A DNA stretch of 11,988 nucleotides, taken from the NCBI GenBank assembly GCA_023436945.1, contig JAEZHG010000168.1:1-11988 (forward strand), read 5' to 3'. Origin of the DNA: Pseudomonadota bacterium. Lineage in GTDB: Bacteria; Pseudomonadota; Alphaproteobacteria; Caulobacterales; Caulobacteraceae. Positions 5,994 to 11,988 of this stretch are shown piece by piece. Position numbers and translations under genes: made by a program. Each line of letters starts with the position of its first letter. Position 1 is the stretch's first letter. Below the pieces are notes generated by a model. That model was not told the DNA's origin and ran no database searches. It saw only the letters and a program-made list of their open reading frames with translations.

Positions 5994-7934
5994 TCAGGCC
6001 GCTGCGCGGTTCTTGACCAGATCATCCACGACGGACGGATCGGCGAGGGTGGAGGTATCGCCCAGCGCGCCCACTTCGTTCTCGGCGATCTTGCGCAGGA
6101 TGCGGCGCATGATCTTGCCGGAGCGGGTCTTGGGCAGGCCGGGGGCCCACTGGATGACATCAGGCGCTGCGATGGGGCCGATCTCGTTACGCACATGGGC
6201 GACGAGGGCTTTGCGAAGCTCCTCGGTCGGTTCCGTGCCCGCGTTCAGCGTCACATAGGCATAGATGCCCTGACCCTTGATGTCGTGCGGGAAGCCGACC
6301 ACGGCGGCCTCGGCCACGTCGTCGTGCGATACGAGGGCGCTTTCCACCTCGGCGGTGCCCATGCGGTGGCCCGACACATTGATCACGTCATCGACGCGGC
6401 CCGTGATCCAGTAATAGCCGTCCTCGTCACGACGGCAGCCGTCGCCGGTGAAATACTTGCCCGCATAGGTCGAGAAATAGGTGTCGAAGAAGCGCTGGTG
6501 GTCGCCATAGACGGTGCGCATCTGGCCGGGCCAAGAGTCTGTGATGCACAGATTTCCCTCGGTCGCGCCCTCCAGAACCTTGCCCTCGGCATCGACGATT
6601 TCCAGCTCGACCCCCGGCAGCGGCTTGGTCGCCGAGCCGGGCTTGAGGTCCGTCGCACCGGGAAGCGGCGAGATCAGGATGCCGCCCGTTTCCGTCTGCC
6701 ACCACGTATCGACGATGGGCAGTTTGCTGTCGCCCACCACTTCGTAATACCAGCGCCATGCCTCGGGGTTGATTGGCTCGCCCACCGTGCCCAGCAGGCG
6801 AAGGGAGGCGCGGCTGGAGGCCTTCACCGGCGCATCGCCCTCCTTCATCAGGGCGCGAAGGGCGGTGGGCGCGGTGTAGAAGACATTGACCTTGTGCTTG
6901 TCGATCACTTCCCAGCAGCGCGACACGGTCGGATAGTTCGGCACGCCCTCGAACATCAGGGGCGTGGCTGCGTTCGAGAGCGGGCCATAGACGCCATAGG
7001 TGTGACCCGTCACCCAGCCCACATCCGCCGTGCACCAATAGATCTCGCCCGGTCGGTAATCGAACACATGCTGGTGCGTCCACGACGCCCAGACGAGGTA
7101 GCCGCCGGTGGTGTGCAGCACGCCCTTGGGCTTGCCCGTCGAGCCGGAGGTGTAGAGGATGAAGAGCGAGTCTTCCGCCTTCATCGGCTCCGGCGGACAA
7201 TCGGGGCTGGCGGCATCGATGGCGGTTTTCCAGTCGATGTCGCGGCCTTCTACCATCGGCACCTCGGCGTCGGTGTGGCGCAGGACCAGCACCTTCTTTA
7301 CGCCCGATACCTTTTGCAGGGCGGCATCCACATTGGCTTTCAGCGGGACCTTCTTGCCACCGCGACAGCCTTCGTTGGCGGTGATGACAAAGCTAGAGGC
7401 GCAGTCCTCGATCCGGCCCGCGATGCTATCCGGCGAGAAGCCGCCAAAGATCACCGCATGGATGGCCCCGATGCGGGCGCAGGCCAGCATGGCATAGGCC
7501 GCTTCGGGCACCATCGGCATGTAGAGGGTGACGCGGTCGCCCTTCTTCACGCCGTTGTCCTTCAACACATTGGCGAGGCGGCTGACCTGATCGTGCAGCT
7601 CGCCATAGGTGATCTTGCGGCTGTCGCTCGGCTCGTCACCTTCCCAGATGATGGCGACCTCGTCTTTACGGGCGGGCAGGTGGCGGTCGATGCAGTTGGC
7701 CGAGACGTTCAGAACCCCGTCCTCGAACCATTTGATGCGGAAATCGTCCTTATTGAAGGATACGTCCTTGATCTTGGTCGGGAAGGTCATCCAGTCGAGG
7801 CGCTTGGCGACCTCGCCCCAATAGGCTTCCGGTGTTTCGCGTGCGGCCTTGCAAGCGGCCTCATAGGCCGCAGCGTCCATGTGCGAGCGGGCGGCGAGGT
7901 CTTTGGAGACGGGATAGATCTGTGGTTCGTGCAC
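5994..7934 (-). CDS. acs: Acetyl-CoA synthetase (AMP-forming)
   Basis: This 646-residue enzyme activates acetate with ATP and CoA through acetyl-AMP. The length is typical. Visible motifs are [20 protein letters not shown] (158-177), the phosphate loop [11 protein letters not shown] (261-271), [19 protein letters not shown] (301-319), and [11 protein letters not shown] (408-418) with the Trp that limits the pocket to acetate. [20 protein letters not shown] and the C-terminal [11 protein letters not shown] with Lys607 follow; this lysine is needed for adenylation and is the site of acetylation control in known Acs enzymes. The start is GTG at 7934, preceded by TCGGAGGAAT nine bases upstream. 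The gene lies 76 bases downstream of the porin gene on the same strand, and near a CrbS/CrbR-like two-component pair of the type known to activate acs. Confidence 0.96.
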   Translation of the reverse strand: MHEPQIYPVSKDLAARSHMDAAAYEAACKAARETPEAYWGEVAKRLDWMTFPTKIKDVSFNKDDFRIKWFEDGVLNVSANCIDRHLPARKDEVAIIWEGDEPSDSRKITYGELHDQVSRLANVLKDNGVKKGDRVTLYMPMVPEAAYAMLACARIGAIHAVIFGGFSPDSIAGRIEDCASSFVITANEGCRGGKKVPLKANVDAALQKVSGVKKVLVLRHTDAEVPMVEGRDIDWKTAIDAASPDCPPEPMKAEDSLFILYTSGSTGKPKGVLHTTGGYLVWASWTHQHVFDYRPGEIYWCTADVGWVTGHTYGVYGPLSNAATPLMFEGVPNYPTVSRCWEVIDKHKVNVFYTAPTALRALMKEGDAPVKASSRASLRLLGTVGEPINPEAWRWYYEVVGDSKLPIVDTWWQTETGGILISPLPGATDLKPGSATKPLPGVELEIVDAEGKVLEGATEGNLCITDSWPGQMRTVYGDHQRFFDTYFSTYAGKYFTGDGCRRDEDGYYWITGRVDDVINVSGHRMGTAEVESALVSHDDVAEAAVVGFPHDIKGQGIYAYVTLNAGTEPTEELRKALVAHVRNEIGPIAAPDVIQWAPGLPKTRSGKIMRRILRKIAENEVGALGDTSTLADPSVVDDLVKNRAAA

Positions 7935-7955
7935 GCTTTTATTCCTCCGAGGTGT

Positions 7956-7995
7956 CCCGTCGGCCTCTGTTTGGGTCGAGGCCGTTCAGGGCGGG
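7956..7995 (-). promoter_or_regulatory. Hairpin in the porin-acs intergenic leader
   Basis: CGGCCTC (7961-7967) and GAGGCCG (7978-7984) form a 7-bp stem with a ten-base loop, flanked by CCCG and CGGG that could extend it. It lies between the porin stop and the acs ribosome binding site. No U-run follows on the - strand, so it is not a good terminator. It may be an attenuator, an mRNA-stabilising or processing hairpin that separates porin and acs expression, or incidental. Confidence 0.35.
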
Positions 7996-8010
7996 TAGTG
8001 TCTCTGGTTT

Positions 8011-9384
8011 TTAGAATCCGTATTTTGCGAACAGGATCAGTCGGGTCATATCTCCCGAAGCGCCGTTCTCTAGTTCACGCTTTCCGAACATTAGTTCAGA
8101 ACCGATGTCTAGTCCTTTGAGGGGGGTGTAGATCAAGTTTGCACGAATGCTGGCGGCGGACTTGGTCAAGGCAAGTCCGGTCAGTTCGGTGGGGTTGTCG
8201 ATGGTCTGGTAGCCGCCGATCAGGCTGGAGCGCCAGCCGGGGGCCCAGACATGGCGATAGGCCCCATAGCCCGCGACAATGCCGATGGCCTCAAGCTCGC
8301 CATTAGCGTTCAGCACCGCGTCGTTGGACAGGTTCAGGCCGACATAACGTCCGATGCCTTGACCACCTGTGACAACAAAGCGGATGTCGTCCTGTTCGCC
8401 CACCTTGACCTTGCCCGTAGCGGACAGGCCCCAGCCCGTGGCGGTGGTGTCGATATCCAGCGCGGGGTTCTGGTGGCGCAGTTGCCGCACAAGGCCGGAC
8501 ATCTGGAACTCGCCCCATGGACGCTTGACGATATAGCGGCCGACCAGATCGGGCAGGGCGTTGTCATCGGCCACGATCCGCACGCCGCCACCGAAGGGGG
8601 TGACGGTGGTTTCAGGGTTTTCGATGGCGATGGCGAACGGGCCGCGGGTGTAGCGGACCTGCGTCTGGCGCACGGCCACGGCCCCTTCGACCGGACCGAT
8701 ATAGTCGGCGCTTTCCGGCAGGGTCGAGGTGTTGGAGAAGGTGGTCCATTCCTGACCGATCAGCCAGTTATCGATGGTGATGAAGGCGCGGCGCAGCGCC
8801 GGATTGGAAGGGTTGGTCGTGCGTTCATCGCCGCTGCCGGGCAGGACCTGGAAATCCATTTCCAACAGGCCGCCGACCTTGTGCTCGCCAACCGTTCCGT
8901 CAGCGCTGAGCCAGAATCGGGTCTGGCGGGCACCGAAATCAGTCTGGGTACCTTCGCTCTCTCCGCCGACGGGGATGCTGGAGGGCAGGTAGAAATCGCG
9001 GATCAGATCACCGCTGGCGGGGTTGCCGTCGCCATAGCTTGTGACGCGGGCATCGGCCTTGATGAAGCCGCCGAACTTCAGAATGTGGTTGCCGACGCGG
9101 AAGCCGTCAGCGGGAGCGCTGGATGTCTGGATGGTGGCGGGGGGAGGTGTTTGGGCATGCGGAATACGCAGAATGTTGTCGGGAGGCGAAGCGGGCGCAG
9201 GGCTAACTTCAGGGCGTACCGAACGAATTTCTGCTTTGAGGCTGTTTAATTCAGCCTCTAGCTGTGCAATACGGGCCTCTAACGCAGCGGTCGCATCCTG
9301 GGCGCTGGCATCAGAGGTCCAGACCGCAGACGCCGCCAGCAACGCAACTGTTGCCGCGCCGCCCCACAGGCGGTGTTTTACCAT
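8011..9384 (-). CDS. DcaP-like outer-membrane porin
   Basis: The frame is open to an ATG at 9456, but the ATG at 9384 has an excellent ribosome binding site (GGGAGGAAATT) and starts a proper Sec signal peptide, so I chose 9384 (457 residues). The signal is VKHRLWGGAATVALLAASAV, with a likely cut after ASA at residue 28. A short coiled coil follows (ALEARIAQLEAELNSLKAEI, about 34-53), then a proline-rich linker, then a beta-rich domain starting at FKF/LKFGGFIKADA with many alternating strands, ending in KYGF with a terminal Phe as in outer-membrane proteins. Coiled coil plus GGFIKADA plus FxxxARQTRFW fits DcaP-type trimeric porins, which take up dicarboxylates or other small acids. Position directly upstream of acs suggests uptake of acetate or related acids (inference). 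Confidence 0.82.
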   Translation of the reverse strand: MVKHRLWGGAATVALLAASAVWTSDASAQDATAALEARIAQLEAELNSLKAEIRSVRPEVSPAPASPPDNILRIPHAQTPPPATIQTSSAPADGFRVGNHILKFGGFIKADARVTSYGDGNPASGDLIRDFYLPSSIPVGGESEGTQTDFGARQTRFWLSADGTVGEHKVGGLLEMDFQVLPGSGDERTTNPSNPALRRAFITIDNWLIGQEWTTFSNTSTLPESADYIGPVEGAVAVRQTQVRYTRGPFAIAIENPETTVTPFGGGVRIVADDNALPDLVGRYIVKRPWGEFQMSGLVRQLRHQNPALDIDTTATGWGLSATGKVKVGEQDDIRFVVTGGQGIGRYVGLNLSNDAVLNANGELEAIGIVAGYGAYRHVWAPGWRSSLIGGYQTIDNPTELTGLALTKSAASIRANLIYTPLKGLDIGSELMFGKRELENGASGDMTRLILFAKYGF

Positions 9385-9463
9385 AATTTCCTCCCGGGCC
9401 TGAACTTTTGCAGGTCTCCGAGTGGCACCTTTCCGCGTCACGATGGTTTCTGACATCTAGCCA

Positions 9464-9482
9464 TTGGTCTAATCTCGACCAA
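9464..9482. promoter_or_regulatory. Candidate operator: TTGGTC-N7-GACCAA in a divergent promoter region
   Basis: The 173-base region between the porin start (9384, -) and the response-regulator start (9558, +) contains a perfect 6-bp inverted repeat, TTGGTC at 9464-9469 and GACCAA at 9477-9482, separated by seven bases. It lies 80-98 bases upstream of the porin start codon and 76-94 bases upstream of the regulator start, so it could serve both genes. Dyads of this size suit dimeric LuxR-type regulators, and such a regulator is encoded next door. Binding is inferred from position and symmetry only. No convincing -35/-10 pair was identified. Confidence 0.42.
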
Positions 9483-9557
9483 AGTCGAAACTGTGCCATG
9501 GTGTTGCCACGGCCATGCGGCACAGCCCGCAACTAGAACCGATAGGGAAGGACCTAC

Positions 9558-10175
9558 ATGGATCGCATCGTTGTCGCAGACGATCACCCCCTGTTCCGCG
9601 AGGCACTTGTCTCGGCTGTGCGTAAGGCTCGACCTGACGCGCAGGTGGTGGAGTGTGCCAGCCTTGCTGAAGCCAATACGGCGCTCGGCCAAGGCCCTGT
9701 CGATCTTATGCTGCTGGACCTGAAACTGTCCGACGTTGAAGGCATGACGGGTCTGAACCTGATCCGCGCCAACTATCCGGCGGTGCCGGTGGCGGTGGTG
9801 TCGGCCAGCGAAGAGCCGCAGACCATCCGTAGCGCACTGGCCATGGGCGCGTCGGGCTTCATTCCGAAGTCCTCGGCGCTGGAAACCATGGTCGAGGCAA
9901 TCAGCGCCATTCTGGACGGCGATAGCTGGGCTCCGGATGTGGGCGAGGCCTCGGATGAGGAAGCCGACCTGCAGAACCGCATTGCCAGTCTGACGCCGTC
10001 GCAACTGCGTATTCTGGAAGGCCTGAAAGCGGGTCGCCTGAACAAGCAGATCGCCTTTGACCTTGGCGTGACCGAGGCCACCATCAAGGCCCACCTGACC
10101 AGCGTGTTCCGCAAACTCGGCGTCCAGAACCGCACCCAGGCTGTCATTTTGGCCCAGCAGATCGATCTGGGCTGA
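9558..10175 (+). CDS. LuxR/NarL-type response regulator, CrbR/ErdR-like
   Basis: This 205-residue DNA-binding response regulator starts at the ATG at 9558, with AGGGAAGG six bases before it. The receiver domain (about 1-120) has the acid pair Asp8-Asp9, phosphoacceptor Asp54 in LMLLDLKLSD, Ser82 and Lys104 (GFIPKSS), all intact. After an acidic linker, the LuxR helix-turn-helix (about 144-200) reads LTPSQLRILEGLKAGRLNKQ and then GVTEATIKAHLTSVFRKLGV, with the recognition helix in the second segment. It is divergent from the porin gene and convergent with the hybrid kinase. The kinase's resemblance to CrbS and the nearby acs gene suggest that this is the CrbR equivalent activating acs and perhaps the porin. 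Family membership is certain; the specific CrbR role is inferred from context. Confidence 0.9.
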   Translation: MDRIVVADDHPLFREALVSAVRKARPDAQVVECASLAEANTALGQGPVDLMLLDLKLSDVEGMTGLNLIRANYPAVPVAVVSASEEPQTIRSALAMGASGFIPKSSALETMVEAISAILDGDSWAPDVGEASDEEADLQNRIASLTPSQLRILEGLKAGRLNKQIAFDLGVTEATIKAHLTSVFRKLGVQNRTQAVILAQQIDLG

Positions 10176-10186
10176 TCGCAGCGGAC

Positions 10187-10236
10187 CCCATACTAAAACG
10201 GCGCGCCCCATCAGGGACGCGCCGTTTTAGTATGGG
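10187..10236. terminator. Perfect 19-bp bidirectional terminator between regulator and kinase
   Basis: CCCATACTAAAACGGCGCG (10187-10205) is the exact reverse complement of 10218-10236, with a 12-base loop that can itself form a 3-bp CCC/GGG stem. The stem contains an internal AAAA/TTTT stretch, so a shorter GC-rich inner hairpin (CGGCGCG...CGCGCCG) is followed by TTTTAGT rightward and, on the other strand, also by TTTTAGT. It lies 12 bases after the regulator stop and can end both convergent transcripts. Confidence 0.85.
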
Positions 10237-10245
10237 CTGTAGGAA

Positions 10246-10332
10246 GATCCCGAAGGGATCACCCGCTAAACATGTCCTCACGTAGCGAGCCACCGCGTGG
10301 CAAGTGATAGGGCGTGAACGCAGTGCGTTCAC
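10246..10332. repeat. Cluster of three short palindromes after the kinase gene
   Basis: Three clean inverted repeats lie in under 90 bases. GATCCC-GAA-GGGATC is at 10246-10260, GCCAC-CGC-GTGGC at 10289-10301, and GTGAACGCA-G-TGCGTTCAC at 10314-10332. The last spans the kinase stop codon. The first and last are each followed by TCACCC[G/A]CTAA (10259-10269 and 10329-10339), a repeated 11-mer with one difference, 70 bases apart. No protein-coding frame fits this spacer. It may be a degenerate small repeat family or a structured 3' untranslated region of the kinase transcript. Confidence 0.45.
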
Positions 10333-11988
10333 CCACTAAGGAAAGCCTTCAAGCTTGCCGGTTTCACCGGCTTGCGCAGAAGTGTGACATCCGCTTCAGC
10401 AGCCTGTTCGGCGAGTTGGTCGCGGGTATCGGCGGTGACGAGGGCGATGCGCTCGACGTTGCGGGTGTGCAGGTGTTTGATGATCTCAAACCCGTCCGGT
10501 TCGTGGTCGCCCAGATGCAGGTCCACGACGGCGGCATCAATCGGCCCCTCGATCTGGCGCACCTGTTCAAGATTGCTGGCGGTGTATGGCTCTGCGCCCC
10601 AACGCTTCAGCAGGATTTTCAGGGCTTCGAGGATAGCATCCTCATTGTCGACGCACAGGACCCGCAGGCCGTTTAGACGCGAGCGCTGCTCGATAGAGCG
10701 GCTGTCATTACGCTGGGCAGGGGCGGCGGTGCGCGGCGTGGAGATGCGGAAGGTCGAACCCTTGCCCACGTTCGATACAAGAGAGATCGGGTGACCGAGC
10801 AGGTCCGAGAGGCGCTGGACAATGGCAAGGCCGAGACCGGCAGCGGGCTCGTCTACGGGCGCGCCGGGCAGGCGGACAAACTCGCCGAAGATGGCGGCAC
10901 GGGCCTCGTCCGGAATGCCGCGTCCGGTGTCGGTGACGACGATGTCGATGCGATCTCCTCTACGACGCGCGCCCAAAACCACGCGGCCGTCGTCCGTATA
11001 GCGAATGGCATTGGCGATCAGGTTTTGCAGCATTGAGCGCAGCAGGTCGCGGTCGGTCGAAATCCAGACCGAAGACGGCACGATCACCAACTCGAGCCCC
11101 TTGGCCTTGGCCATGGGTGTGAACTCGCGGGCGATATCGTTGAACAGCTGGCTGAGTTGCAATGGCGCGACGGCAGGCTGAACGCCACCGGCTTCCAGTT
11201 TGGACAGGTTCAGAAGGGCGGTCAGAAGACGGTGCGCGCTCTCGATCGAGCGGTCGGCATTGGTGGCCATGTTGCCGGCATCAGACGCACTGACAACGGG
11301 GTCTTCGCGCAGGGCGGCGATGAAAAGACGCGCGGCGTGCAGGGGTTGCAACAGGTCGTGGCTGGCGGCGGCAAGGAAGCGGGTCTTGGAGGCCGTGGCG
11401 CGCTCGGCCAGATCACGCGCAGCCTCCAGCTGCTCGGTGCGCTCGGTGACGCGAGCTTCCAGCATCTCGTTGGCTTCTTCGAGTTGTTCGGCGGCGCGGC
11501 GCAGGTCGGTGATGTCGGTGTAGGAGGTCACATAGGCCCCGCCCGTGATCGGCTCGCCCACGGCGCGCAGGATGCGGCCATCGGGGCGGGCCTTCACCAG
11601 CTCGTGGCGCACTCGACGTGACAGGGCGTCGATACGGCGGTCGACCCAGTTCTCGATCTCTTCTGGCGTCAGGCGATTGAGATCGCGCTCGGCGTTGAAG
11701 CGATAGACCGAGGCAATCGGCATGCCCACGTGCAGGAAGCCGTTGGGCAGTTCAAACATCTCCACATAGGGACGGTTCCACGCCACAAGGCGCAGGTCCT
11801 CGTCCACCACGCTGACCCCCTGATCGATGTTGTCGAGGGTGGTCATCAGAAGCTGGCGGTTGAACTGGACGGCTTGCGAGGCTTCGTCGAGCATACGCAC
11901 CACGTCCTCCGGCGCGCGTCCGCCCCCAGCCAGCGCGGCCGAGATAATTCGCCGGGCGGCCACGGCACCTACGGCACCGGCCAGCATA
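10329..11988 (-). CDS. Hybrid sensor histidine kinase, CrbS/MxtR-like, N-terminus outside the window
   Basis: At least 552 C-terminal residues are present; the frame stays open to the window edge and the first Met seen is probably internal. In order there is a short hydrophobic start (LAGAVGAVAARRIISAAL), which resembles the end of the SLC5-like transporter part in CrbS-type kinases, then a PAS domain (about 42-160, LDNIDQGVSVVDEDLRLVAW). A coiled coil (165-195) precedes HisKA with His210 in AAASHDLLQPLHAAR and HATPase_c with the N box near 322-326 and G boxes DTGRGIPD and GLGLAI. A C-terminal receiver domain (441-552) carries phosphoacceptor Asp489 and Lys539. All catalytic residues are intact. 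CrbS/MxtR proteins sense acetate-related cues and activate acs through a LuxR-type partner; the convergent regulator and nearby acs fit this. The transporter domain itself cannot be seen here. Confidence 0.88.
   Translation of the reverse strand, partial: MLAGAVGAVAARRIISAALAGGGRAPEDVVRMLDEASQAVQFNRQLLMTTLDNIDQGVSVVDEDLRLVAWNRPYVEMFELPNGFLHVGMPIASVYRFNAERDLNRLTPEEIENWVDRRIDALSRRVRHELVKARPDGRILRAVGEPITGGAYVTSYTDITDLRRAAEQLEEANEMLEARVTERTEQLEAARDLAERATASKTRFLAAASHDLLQPLHAARLFIAALREDPVVSASDAGNMATNADRSIESAHRLLTALLNLSKLEAGGVQPAVAPLQLSQLFNDIAREFTPMAKAKGLELVIVPSSVWISTDRDLLRSMLQNLIANAIRYTDDGRVVLGARRRGDRIDIVVTDTGRGIPDEARAAIFGEFVRLPGAPVDEPAAGLGLAIVQRLSDLLGHPISLVSNVGKGSTFRISTPRTAAPAQRNDSRSIEQRSRLNGLRVLCVDNEDAILEALKILLKRWGAEPYTASNLEQVRQIEGPIDAAVVDLHLGDHEPDGFEIIKHLHTRNVERIALVTADTRDQLAEQAAEADVTLLRKPVKPASLKAFLSG

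Noticed and set aside
6195..8120. A 641-codon open frame on the + strand opposite acs
   Set aside because: It is the reverse-strand shadow of the strongly supported acs gene in GC-rich DNA. It has no recognisable domain and its composition (runs of His, Arg, Gly, Asp) is typical of antisense translation.
8251..9249. A 332-codon open frame on the + strand opposite the porin gene
   Set aside because: It is antisense to a gene with signal peptide, coiled coil and terminal Phe, and has no family resemblance or ribosome binding site.
9385..9456. Upstream ATG start for the porin
   Set aside because: It would place 24 charged residues before the signal peptide. The ATG at 9384 has a strong ribosome binding site and starts a normal signal sequence.

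Overview
The window is GC-rich chromosomal DNA, tightly packed with genes. The protein style and gene content fit an aerobic alphaproteobacterium, most likely a Caulobacteraceae member such as Brevundimonas or Caulobacter. That taxonomic call is inference: no rRNA or other marker gene is present.

Positions 1-4269 (+ strand) are a valine/isobutyrate degradation operon. It holds the 3' end of mmsA (methylmalonate-semialdehyde dehydrogenase), an isobutyryl-CoA dehydrogenase, a 3-hydroxyisobutyryl-CoA hydrolase and 3-hydroxyisobutyrate dehydrogenase (mmsB). Together these cover isobutyryl-CoA to propionyl-CoA, apart from a dedicated methacrylyl-CoA hydratase, which is not seen here. Two unrelated reading frames interrupt the operon between the dehydrogenase and the hydrolase: a two-TM membrane protein and a small DUF6968-like domain. 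The second has no stop codon of its own and runs in frame into the hydrolase, which has its own strong ribosome binding site and a TTG start.

Positions 4270-5371 are an AT-rich island, unlike everything around it. It carries one DUF3800-family gene on the - strand, broken by a one-base frameshift in an A-run. Both halves can be joined exactly. Next comes an RluE-type 23S rRNA pseudouridine synthase (+), which has a hairpin over its ribosome binding site and ends at a strong two-way terminator shared with acs.

Positions 5994-11988 look like an acetate-utilisation and acetate-sensing locus. acs (acetyl-CoA synthetase) and an upstream DcaP-like outer-membrane porin are on the - strand. Divergent from the porin is a LuxR-type response regulator (+). 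Convergent with that is a hybrid PAS-histidine kinase-receiver protein (-), whose N-terminus lies outside the window. The kinase resembles CrbS/MxtR and the regulator resembles CrbR/ErdR, the two-component system known to switch on acs in gammaproteobacteria. Their position beside acs and a porin suggests a self-contained local acetate switch. The divergent porin/regulator promoter region contains a clean inverted repeat (TTGGTC-N7-GACCAA) that is a candidate operator. The convergent ends of the regulator and kinase are separated by a perfect 19-bp hairpin terminator and a cluster of smaller palindromes.

No CRISPR array, tRNA, rRNA, insertion sequence or prophage is recognisable. The least explained items are the DUF6968-like/hydrolase in-frame junction with its membrane-protein partner, and the candidate CrbR operator.
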